Positions 1 to 9,599 of a stretch of 64,000 bases of DNA are shown here, piece by piece. The notes below the pieces were generated by a model that worked only from the letters and a program-made list of their open reading frames with translations, was not told the origin of the DNA and ran no database searches. Both the position numbers and the translations under genes were made by a program. Position 1 is the first letter of the stretch; every line of letters starts with the position of its first letter. The DNA comes from Neopestalotiopsis rosae (Eukaryota; Ascomycota; Sordariomycetes; Amphisphaeriales; Sporocadaceae), in NCBI GenBank assembly GCA_023078685.1, contig JALGAS010000006.1, positions 682,001 through 746,000 on the forward strand, in the 5' to 3' direction.

Positions 1-1007
1 AAATCTGCCCAATCACCACCCCAACCACTGCCACAAGGTTGCCAAGAATTGATTTCGACAGACCTCCAATTCTATACTAAGCTTACTCGTACACCTTGAA
101 ATAGCTACGACTATTGTACCTCAGTAGATTGAGAAGCTTTCTAGAATGCTCGCCTTGTTGGAAACGACCAACAGGCGAAACGGTACTGACAGTTTATCGT
201 ACTGGTATCTATATCTACCTGCCATACGCCAACGGGGAGTGCAACCACGGAGCTGACGCTGCAGGAAATGAGGTTGCATACACAATCACGGCTGGAAAAG
301 GAAAAAGAAAAAAAGAAAGAAGAAGGAATGAAAGGCCACATTACATGTCGCGGGACGCCATTCTTTGCCCATATGCATGTTTACAGAGGGAGTTATGCAC
401 TCCTCCAAAGTATGTGATGTCCAACACGGGATTCGTCGATGCGCCTTTGTAGTGGTCTGTACGACAAGCCCGGCCCCATCCCGGCCTGCGGCGGGCAAGT
501 TTTCAACGAACGGCCCCACCGTCTACGTGGTTTTGTCATCCGAGCGGGAATGGCAGCCAACGATCATTGTGACATAGTATGCCAGTTTCTACTCAACATG
601 GTAAGCTTGATCAAGCATATGATAGGTGACGGCTAGATGTATGGCCTGGTAATCCTAGAGTCTTGGAAGTCGCCAAGAGCGGAAAGTGGGGCGGTGAAGA
701 TAGACACGAACTTGAGTTGTATTATGCGGGGCCTACGGTCTTACACTCTCCCCTTGATCATCCCACCAATCATAATCTGTCAAAACACCTGTGTATAGCT
801 ACAATGGTGTGAGTAGCATAGCCAATGACTGATCTTTGGGGAGGTAAATCATCGAAATGGTATGTACTGAATGGACTTCTGGAGAGATATAAATATCTGG
901 CATATGGCAAGTTTGAAGTAATGACCTCTCTTGTCATATCCTTAGGTGTTTTGACATTGATCTTTGCATAATAGCCTCCAATACTGCTCGAGCAAGAATC
1001 TTTCAGA
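1..1007. other. Upstream intergenic region, no gene recognised
   Basis: Only short overlapping reading frames are present on both strands, with no recognisable domain and no convincing chain of splice sites. The right end is the promoter of the GH5 gene. A purine-rich stretch of A and G lies near 295-330. Confidence 0.5.
888..895 (+). promoter_or_regulatory. TATA box of the GH5 glucanase gene
   Basis: The sequence TATAAATA lies 113 nt before the ATG at 1008, a usual distance for a fungal TATA promoter with a short leader. Confidence 0.5.
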
Positions 1008-2162
1008 ATGCATTTCAGCAATCTTCTCAGTTACATCATTATTGGGTTCTCTCGAACCACGGCCGCCTACGTGACATGGAAAACATTCAATGCGACTGGC
1101 GCCAATCTGGGTGCTTGGCTTGTCCAAGAAAAGTCACTCGACACCCCATTCTGGAATGAGTATGGTGGTAATGCGACTGATGAATGGGGTCTCTGCGTGC
1201 ATCTGGGTGCACGTTGTGGCCCAGTACTGGAACAGAGATACGCGTCTTTCATCAACACGTCCACAATCGATGAACTTGCCAAGGTCAATATCAATGTTCT
1301 CCGCGTTCCCACTCACTACGCTGCGTGGATTCAAGTCCCTGGTTCGCAGCTATACAGTGGACGGCAGGTTGACTTCTTAAAGTCGATCTCGTCTTATGCG
1401 ATCCAGAAGTACGGCATGCACATCATCATTGGTCTTCACTCTCTACCTGGCGGTGTGAACGGCGTGGGCATCGGCGAGAAGGACGGCAATTTTGGTTGGT
1501 TCAACAATGCGACAGCTCTGTTATATTCATACCAGGCGGTTGATGCGGCTCTTCACTTCATTCAATCATCCGTCTCACCCCAGTCATTCACCTTGTCACC
1601 CATCAATGAGCCCGTTGATAATCCAGACTTCACCAAGTTCGGAACACCAGATGCTCTCTCTGAAAGCGGTGCCGATTATACAGCCGCTTACATCAGGGAA
1701 GTGCTTTCGCGGGCAGCCAATGTCAACCCATCCATACCCGTCATGTTTCAAGGATCTTTCAGAAAAGAATCATATTGGTCTTCCAAGTTCAATACTTCAT
1801 CCAATCTGGTTTTCGATACCCATAATTACTATTTTGCTGGAAGACCCACGACCTCCGCAAATCTGGCTGCCTACATTTGCTCCGACGCCAAGGACTCGTC
1901 GAGCGACGGGAAGTTTCCCGTCTTCATTGGAGAGTGGTCTATCCAGGCTGCAATAAACAATACTCTGGCATCTCGTGAGTCCAATCTCAACACTGGCTTG
2001 TACGCGTGGTCCAAGTACACCCAAGGGAGTGCGCCTTGGACTGCCCGAATGTATGGTTATGACACGGTCGATGGCGAGGGAACCCAGTCTGATTATTGGA
2101 ATCATGAATACTTTGTAAATCAGGGGTTCGTTCATCCCGAATCAGCTGTAAGGTCTTGTTAG
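1008..2162 (+). CDS. Secreted exo-beta-1,3-glucanase, glycoside hydrolase family 5
   Basis: Intronless 384-residue protein. A hydrophobic N-terminus (about residues 1-20, ending near TTAAY) is a likely signal peptide. The sequence then follows fungal exo-1,3-beta-glucanases: NLGAWLV near residue 32, HSLPGG in a conserved loop, SPINEP carrying the acid/base Glu near residue 195, THNYY, and FIGEWS carrying the nucleophile Glu near residue 310. Enzymes of this family release glucose from the non-reducing ends of beta-1,3-glucan in the cell wall or environment. Several NxT/S sites agree with secretion. The start is the first ATG of the frame and directly precedes the signal peptide. Length and both catalytic Glu are intact, so the gene looks functional. 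The exact substrate (beta-1,3 or mixed glucans) cannot be told. Confidence 0.93.
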   Translation: MHFSNLLSYIIIGFSRTTAAYVTWKTFNATGANLGAWLVQEKSLDTPFWNEYGGNATDEWGLCVHLGARCGPVLEQRYASFINTSTIDELAKVNINVLRVPTHYAAWIQVPGSQLYSGRQVDFLKSISSYAIQKYGMHIIIGLHSLPGGVNGVGIGEKDGNFGWFNNATALLYSYQAVDAALHFIQSSVSPQSFTLSPINEPVDNPDFTKFGTPDALSESGADYTAAYIREVLSRAANVNPSIPVMFQGSFRKESYWSSKFNTSSNLVFDTHNYYFAGRPTTSANLAAYICSDAKDSSSDGKFPVFIGEWSIQAAINNTLASRESNLNTGLYAWSKYTQGSAPWTARMYGYDTVDGEGTQSDYWNHEYFVNQGFVHPESAVRSC

Positions 2163-3219
2163 TCGCTCGATGAAAACTGGTGTAGCATTATTGCGATTGG
2201 GTGAACTTCTCAAGTCTAGCTTCTGTACGGTGTGTCGTTTAACCTGCGGAGAATATTGTAGCTGTCTAATGCATGCTTCGCAATATGGGCTCCCCATTTT
2301 CCTTGTCACATACTCACCAATAACTTTTATTCTCTATTACATTATAGTATGATATGTCCTATTTGAATGGAATCTTGGACTCTTACTAAGCTGCCGACGC
2401 TGATGTATGACCGGCAGTTGAAGTTGACTTGTGGCAGAAATCGCCTGACAGCCACGCGGTAAGATCACCCTAATCCTGATGCATGGAACAGGACTTCGGG
2501 TCTTTGGTTGTGCTAGGACTCCATGCTCTATGATACGATCCTCACAAACTTCGGGATTCAGTTGATAGATCACAAAATTCCAAAGACTGTATCTAAGATT
2601 CACGGCGAAGAGTTTAATGAACTTTGGAAACTCCGCTGAAAACCCGGACATATCTGTCCGCCGCAGTGTAGTCCGTTGCTAGCGCCCTGAGATGCAGCTG
2701 AAGATGGAGGTGCTAAGTGCCTAGAGCGCCTAAGCTTGGGGGGAATGTGGGGAATACTGCTAGCAGCTGAAAGCTGGACAGTTGGTCTGGAATGCCATTA
2801 CGACGACTCCATGACTATTCAAAAATCTTAACCTCACAAACTATTTTCAGATTCGTAATCCTCATTGATACCCGTTACTAGTATTTTCTTTTGGCTGCTG
2901 AAATATCCAGCCAGGGAAGAGAATGGATCAGGCCTAGTCATCACTCACTTCTTGGCAACTCAGAAGCCATTTTGGCGCCACTCTCCTGAAGAGTTTCGGC
3001 GTCACCCGTGGCAGTTTGAAGAGGCTATGCGATTTTGATCGATGAAGAGACAGCGCAAATATCGAGGACATATAAATATGGCGCCAAGGTCAGCATATCA
3101 ACCTGAATTTGCTCCAGACAAGACCAAATTCTCTATCAACTCAAATACGAAATAGCTCTCAATCCAAATCCTCTTCCCCCCTATTACAAAAGAAGCATTG
3201 ATCACATCAATCCAGCACC
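2163..3219. other. Intergenic region
   Basis: About 1 kb with no supported gene; the few frames of up to 104 codons have no family resemblance. The right end is the promoter and leader of the next gene, which is rich in C and A just before its ATG, as in many fungal 5' leaders. Confidence 0.5.
3071..3078 (+). promoter_or_regulatory. TATA box
   Basis: TATAAATA lies about 142 nt before the ATG of the Daf-2-domain gene at 3220. Confidence 0.45.
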
Positions 3220-3744
3220 ATGGGCAGGCAGACGGCTCGCGTCGTGGTCAAGAATGCCACGGATTCCCCTGTGAAAGCGATCGGTCTTGTGCATAAATAC
3301 AGCGATGTATACAAGAACACGGGCGCTTGGGAGGTCATTCACCCAGGCCAAGAGTCATCAGCAATTGAGGTGGAATACAACACTGGTTTTGGCACAACCG
3401 GAACCGATTGGTGGACTCTGTCCTGGTTCAGCGACGATTTGAAGACCTTCCGTTTCTCTAGTCCCAACAACTTCCGCGGCCTCATCGACTGGGTAGAGAG
3501 AATACCTGACTTGGTACAAACCCATGTGGAGCCATTCGGGGAATTGGCAGAGATGGTCAAAATAAGTCTTTCTCCAGTTGTCAATCAAGAAAGCACGGAG
3601 GGTTTTAAGAAACACGAATTGAAGAGCGACGATGCTGGCAACACGACCATAGTTGTCATTAACGGGGACCAAAGCATCACATTGTACTCTGTGTCGGGCG
3701 AATCGAAATGTGGTACCACGGCAAGGGAGGTTCCCAGACACTAA
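3220..3744 (+). CDS. Up-regulated in Daf-2 domain protein
   Basis: Single-exon protein of 174 residues. The beginning (TARVVVKNATDSPVKAIGLV), followed by HKYSDVYKNTGAW and then NTGFGTTGTDWW, is the signature of the small Up-regulated in Daf-2 domain family found in many fungi and in nematodes. The domain fills the protein. There is no signal peptide or membrane helix, so it is probably cytosolic. The molecular function is unknown; the name comes only from expression in C. elegans daf-2 mutants. Compared with fungal relatives that I recall, the Gly/Ala-rich hydrophobic segment in the middle is absent or very short here. The ATG lies in a good context (CACCATGG). Confidence 0.8.
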   Translation: MGRQTARVVVKNATDSPVKAIGLVHKYSDVYKNTGAWEVIHPGQESSAIEVEYNTGFGTTGTDWWTLSWFSDDLKTFRFSSPNNFRGLIDWVERIPDLVQTHVEPFGELAEMVKISLSPVVNQESTEGFKKHELKSDDAGNTTIVVINGDQSITLYSVSGESKCGTTAREVPRH

Positions 3745-3937
3745 GTTTTGAGGCCCGGGTAACCACAGTGAAGCGTCCGCAAATGCTTCAATACACACTT
3801 GATCAGAGGCAGCTTCAAACTCGAAGCCGTTCAAACTTGTACTATGAGCAAATAAACTCTCGTAGACAATTCAATTTGTTACACCTTATATGGATTAATG
3901 GAATAATACTTTCATCCCATCTCCGCGATCAGTGTGC

Positions 3938-5651
3938 CTAGACTGCTGAAGACGAAAACCGTTTGGCTTTGGCCCGCCTGTTCCTCCAGCTCCAATACGC
4001 TAACGTGAGTGCAGTAACCGGAACGGCTGCGGCGAAGTAGACCCATAGTTGCGGGCTAATCACCCACTTACCACCATCATCGCTGTCAATCGTGAAGAAG
4101 CCCATGCCAAAGAAACCCTTTTCTACATGTTAGCACCTCAAGAAACGAGAGACTCTTGGAAAAAGGTATAGCGACCGGCAATTTTTTCCACTTACAGAGA
4201 CAAAGGTTCCTGGGAGGAAGACTAGTGTCACCAAGGTGATGATGCGCATGGCTAGACTGTCCTTTAACATGTTGTTCGACATGTCCTCGGTGTTGTTTTG
4301 GCTCTTCAAGCTGATTGTGTCGGAGGCCTTTTGATAAATGGTCAGTGGAATATCGAAGGGTAGCATAAGATCGGTTCTCCTTACCATTTGAATAGTACTT
4401 GCTACTCGTGCAAGCAGGAACTGTGCATTAACCTCGAATGACTGTACTTTTGATGTCATCTCTTTTAGCGACGAGGTAAAAGTATTTGAGTCATCCGCGG
4501 AAACATGTCCACTCGCCAAATAGTACTCGTTCATGATAGCCAGTCTTTCCATGATCTGATAGTAACCTGCGAATATAGGCATCAAAGGAGCTAGACGACT
4601 TTGGACGTATCGCAGCCCAGACAGTTGATCGTACATGGCCACAAAGTCCAATGACAACTCGACCTCTACATTCGAGACTGACTCTGCCTGCTGTATTGTC
4701 AATCGTGGGCGTGAACTTGAGGTTCATTGGTGCCTAACCTACCAATTCTCGAAATTCTTGTTCATGGTCGGTCATATACCATCTCCAGTTGTCTAGATTG
4801 CAAGAGAGGACGTCTGTATGTGCATATAGTGGATGGCGTCCCAACTCTAACATATTGGCCACTGCATTCGGACAATATGGATCTTGATTAGGCAATATCA
4901 TCATCCAGAGAGCGGAGTCTGTCTTGGTATCGAAGCGTTGATACAGTCCAACTTGTCGAATCACCCATTCAGTCTTATGTGCATCGTACGCCTTCATCTC
5001 GGCATACTTGACGATGTAAGATAGCTCTGCAGAGTTTTAGTCAATAGTTGATGATTATGAGACCTTTGAATAGGTATCTCACCATGGATCGGGGATTGTT
5101 CTCTCCAGCTAGAGATTGTGAGCGCCTGTTCGAGGTCACTGCTCTTATTTCTGAAAGACATGGCAGTATCGCGAAGGCCATCGAAAGCGTCTACATTGGT
5201 CATGAATGTTTCGAACATTTCCTCCGAAATTTGTAGCGCTGACCACGAATACTTCTGACGGATCGTACTAACAATAATCATCAATACCCGCTACGTCTTA
5301 TTGTTCAATGGAACATTTCGGATTGACTTACGCCACACGAATCGCGGGTTGAGAACCTGATAATTGATTTCTCAAATCTTCCACGTTGAATACCCGCGTC
5401 GTCTGTGACGCCTCGCTCTCCTTCTCTGGGTCACGTATTATCATACCAAGCGGCTCAATGAGGTCGATATATGACTGATCGCTGTCAACGAAGACGTCGG
5501 ACACCAGGTGCCTAGGGACTAGACTTTGGTTCCTAAGCTGGAACATCTTGCTTGATGTGATGGTATACTGATCTAACAGGCCCAAGTAATTATCTCTGTT
5601 CAATATGCAGTCTAGCAAAGTACAAGTCGTAACAAATGTTCTCGTTCTCAT
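3938..5651 (-). CDS. CorA-like Mg2+ transporter-type membrane protein
   Basis: Five exons (5651-5332, 5267-5083, 5026-4743, 4690-4196, 4117-3938) join in frame to 487 residues. The cytosolic part is mostly helical. The C-terminus has two membrane helices: one around VTLVFLPGTFVS, followed directly by GFFGMGFF, and one around WVYFAAAVPVTALTLAYW, then a basic tail. This LPGTFVS/GMGFF arrangement is that of fungal CorA-like proteins, where the loop motif replaces the GMN of true CorA channels. Ion transport is therefore plausible but unproven. The start is uncertain: the frame is open to about 5780 without an ATG, and relatives often have a longer N-terminus, so an extra 5' exon is possible. ATG 5651 is the first in-frame Met. 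Confidence 0.75.
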
Positions 5652-5777
5652 TGATTCACAATGTTCAACGACGTTGCCCCGCACAGCCCCCACAGCCTTA
5701 TCCGTGCCCCGATGCGACCCTCTTGCCGATGTATCTTGTCCGTTTAGGGGAGTGCGGCTGAGACTCTTGCAGCTGCG

Positions 5778-6026
5778 CTAGGAAGTTTGACTCTGCGTCC
5801 ATCGGTCCTGGGCAGCTCTAAGGCTGAAAGTCAGCCCAGGTTCGTGGCTGAACTGATGCTGTCTGCCCATCGGAAAACGACTTACATGGCCTCGTTTGAG
5901 CTGATCTTCTCAGGGGCGTAGTATTTCCAAACATCACCTCTCATCTATTTGCAGATAAGTTGGGAAACAGTCCATCGCAAGGTTGATTCATTGGCGTACC
6001 TTGATGTCGAATTGATTTTTGCCCAT
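5778..6026 (-). CDS. Possible small spliced gene or 5' exons of the CorA-like gene
   Basis: Reading leftwards from an ATG at 6026, three short exons (6026-6000, 5944-5886, 5817-5778) are separated by two segments with good donor (gtacgc, gtaagt) and acceptor (aaatag, cttag) sequences. They join in frame to 41 codons ending in TAG. The peptide begins MGKNQFDIKMRGDVWKYY and matches nothing I know. It could be a very small gene, the leader part of the CorA-like gene whose start is unclear, or chance. The splice-site quality is the only support. Confidence 0.25.
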
Positions 6027-6923
6027 CTTAGGCCACCTATTTTGTAGTAGATTCAGAAGAACTTCCATAGTTATATAACGACGGTTGACTGCATAGCGAT
6101 TCATTTTTCTTCTTTATTTTCTTCGAGTTTTGAGTGAATTAACAGCACAGGAAGCTTTTCGTGTTACTAATAAATCACTGATTTACTCGCTCCTTGTCGC
6201 AGGAGTTCTCAAAAGATTCGTAATGTAGCCATAAGCTAAGATAAGCAGCCTGGCTCAAAACCCGTGCAAAGTCCCAGGCGCAGGTTGATCCAAACCTTTA
6301 ATCACCCTGCGATTCACGGGTGGGTACTTTGAGGCCCTGGTGGCCGAACCTTAAGCACCGGGCCATCCCTGTTGAGGCCCAGCCAGCACGCCCAGCCAGT
6401 ATGTGTTTTCAGCTGCATTGCCCTGCACCTGATTCGGATGTGACGTAGCCTTGGTACGAACTAACCAATTGTACATGTCTGATAAACAACAAAGCCCTGG
6501 AACTTCTCAAAATACTAGTGCAAGGCAGAAAAAGGCGTCCAGGCTAACCAAGCGCATATCGGGTCCTCATGGTCGGGTTATTTTGGCCTCACGGTCTGGT
6601 GCGTTCTGTCAGGGGAAATTTGTGCAAGTTGTTTCAGATCCGTTGGATGGAGGCAATCTTAGTATTTAAGATTGCATTTGACGGCACAGAGATCGAGGAC
6701 TTGGTAGAATGCCAAAATGCCTTAGTGGTGGTGATCTTGACAAGACCGAACAGGAAATACAATCTGTGCACGCAGCCTTTCTTGTTTTCACTTGTCTACA
6801 CGAGCTTTGTGAAGGTGATCTACGGATCCGCGACATAGGAATTCCTCGTCTTATTGGACGCCCTGCGAACTGAAATCAATACCAGCCAGTATCAAGTGCG
6901 TGTTTTTCAGGAACCCATCCAGC
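6027..6923. other. Intergenic region between divergent genes
   Basis: About 0.9 kb between the CorA-like gene (leftward) and the permease (rightward). Frames of up to 89 codons (6451-6838) overlap each other and show no family features. The region presumably holds both promoters. Confidence 0.45.
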
Positions 6924-9489
6924 ATGGACCTGATGCAGCGCGAAGCGTTGTCAAAGCCTGACGGACTACGGTAGGCACATCCAGAAGGAACACTTGATTC
7001 TGATTTTTGTTATTAATACTTGCAACAGACGTGAGCTGTATCCCATACATGTTTTCGCAATCGCAATTAGTGCCGTCATTGGTATGGGCTTCTATGTCCG
7101 AGTCGGCGTCCTCGAGCATCTCGGCGGCCAAGCAGCTGTAATCTATGCCTATGGATTCCTGGGCGCATTATGCCTCATGATCATGACTTGCTTGGCTATA
7201 ATGCTTCGCATTTGGCCAATAGCTGGCGCGATTGTGGTATTTGTAGAACGCTTTGTCGACCCAGACATCGGAAAGAGCGTGGGAGTTCTTTATTGGTACG
7301 AAAAAAGACAATGCTGTTCCAGCACATCCCAGTCTTGAGTCAACATTAATGTTCTGTTTAAAGGCTTACTTACTGTTTTTCTTTCGCCGGTTTGACGACT
7401 GCGATCGGTCAGCTTGTCAACGACCTTCATCTCACAAAAGGTCAATCGGTTGTGATTACTGTTGCCTCTCTTGTGATGCCCATACTGTTCAACTTGACTG
7501 ACATCCAGGTATATATTCGTTCCAAGGCTACCATAGAACAATTAACGCAGGAGGCTGATCGTCGCATAGGTCTTCCGTAACATAGAGCTTATCCTGGTTA
7601 CTGTCAAGCTCTCTATAGTCGTTGTCATAATCATCATTATGAACGTCATCAACCCGGAAGGTGAGTGACGTCGGCCTTCAATGCGGGCGACGCCTACGAG
7701 CTATGAGTTTCGCTCAACCTGGTTTGATGCCTATCAGTGTGGCTAATCTGTCATCAGTGGGTGGTCTTGTGACGACACAGACTCCTACCTGTATGTTTTG
7801 ATCACCCGGACTGCGTTATTTTCTCACCATTGACGCTTTTCTCAGTACAGCCAAGGGACATTGTGTTCCAACACTCGAGCGATGAAACCTGGTTCGGTGT
7901 GCTAATGGCATCGATTTTCCTGGCGTCCTTTTCTTACGTCGGTATCGAGGTTGTGGCCGCCACAGCGCAAGAGGCTAAAGGCGGCAATAATGAGCAGCCG
8001 AAAACGGACACATATGAAGAAACACAGATGATGGAAGCTGCTCCAGAATCAAGAGCGTCGTCACCCACACATCGGGATGGAGACGGCATTGCCTTGATGT
8101 TAGTTGGCAGTGAAATTGCCTTAGATTTCACTACGGGCCCGTCAAGATCTTCATCGACAGATCAAGGAACCTTCATCCACGCTACGACCCAAACAGACAG
8201 TGAGCAGACCGTGGAAAGAGACACGATGGAGACGGACAGTGAACAGTCCGTTGATGGGGATACTGTTGCATTTAATCCGTCTCAATACCGTCGAAAGGGT
8301 CCTTTCCAAAGCCCGGCTAGGTATGTCCCTATCGTATCCGCGGTATTGTACCTTTGGGGGGCTTGGGTTGTTACTCAAAATGTCGCTTGGGACGACCAAA
8401 GTCAGCCAACTTTGACTGGCAGCAGTTCTGGGTGGAGTAGTTCCATTTTCATCAACAGCGCAAAGAAGAGTAGCGTACCACACTTGGATCGGGCTTTGAC
8501 TGGGTTGTTGATTCTCAATATTGCATCTACCTCTAGCACCGCCCTGTATGTGGCGTCACGGACTCTGTTTGGTCTGACATTTACTATCGCGAAAGGGATG
8601 GAATTGAATCCACCTGCTGAAGTCTGGCGCCAGAAGTGGCTACGCCTAATGAAAGGCGTATCAAAGAAGAGCAAGTTTGATGTACCTTGGGCAGCCGTCC
8701 TAATGTCTGCCTGGCCAATCATATTGCCTTTCATGAAATATATCCCAGGAAACACATACCTGACGGTGAGCAAAGTTCCCGTCATGCCGTCGTGTGCTAT
8801 ATCTAATTTATGTTGGGCACAGGTTATCGATGTGGTCACTGAGATGGGTTCTGTCTCATGTATACTAGTGTGGGGCTGGGAATCCTTTGCTGCATATCGC
8901 TTTTTTAAATGGTCAGTAACAATCTTTTATGGCCTGATAATATTGACTAAATCGTTTTGCTGTTTCAGCTGCAAAGCCCATCCTGGTGCGTTGGGTGCTA
9001 TCAATGAAAATATAGTAAGATTTGGCGACAGTGGGTGGTACTACTTCCACTTGTCTATCTCCTTATTCGCCTCCATCGTTTGTCCGATCATTGTGTTCGT
9101 TGGGGGCGCTTTCACCGTCAGCCATAACGCGAACGCAACCCAAGGCGTCGCAACATTCTTAGTAGTAAGTGCTCACATGATTGATATCATTCGCGAGCGA
9201 AAGCCTCATTAGTGACTAGGTTGCCATCTTTCTGGGGCTCACCATTGTGCTCAAAATCATTCGCTGGTCGCTAGATCCCGATCCTTGGTGGAGCTTGGAC
9301 AGATTCCTTAGTAATCTAAATGAGGGTAAGAAAGTCAAGAAAATGTATGGGGAACTCGATACATTGGCGACAAAGCACGTTGATAAAAATCATAAGACAG
9401 AGCCCAGGTCGTGGACTGACCTTGGGGGCATTATTAATTCGGACTGGCTATTCAATACGCTCAAGCAGCTTCTAAAGAAGCTTAGATAA
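6924..9489 (+). CDS. Amino acid permease (APC superfamily, fungal AAT type)
   Basis: Nine exons (6924-6970, 7029-7295, 7364-7508, 7570-7660, 7758-7790, 7846-8765, 8823-8911, 8969-9164, 9220-9489) join in frame to 685 residues. The first membrane segment follows RRELYPIHVF and contains VIGMGFYVR, the unwound-helix Gly motif of this transporter superfamily. Later landmarks are IWPIAGA, SFSYVGIEVVAATAQEA and a run of hydrophobic helices to the end of the eighth exon. Between residues about 240 and 330 an unusually long, acidic, Ser/Thr-rich hydrophilic loop interrupts the transporter. It is expected to move amino acids across the plasma membrane by proton symport. Exon 5 is only 33 nt. The start codon follows from the short first exon, whose donor restores the RRELYP reading frame. 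Substrate cannot be inferred. Confidence 0.85.
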
Positions 9490-9599
9490 AGATAGGGATT
9501 CAATCACAAGTCGTATCAAAGATCAAGATCATTTGAGTCTGCGAGGAATGGCCAGTACAGTACCGTCCTCTTTGGACAAAAAAGTTTCAAGTGGAGCTC

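Noticed and set aside
6924..9489. Permease as a pseudogene, because its frame is broken many times
   Set aside because: Nine exons with regular donor and acceptor sites join to one uninterrupted frame that follows the family from start to end.
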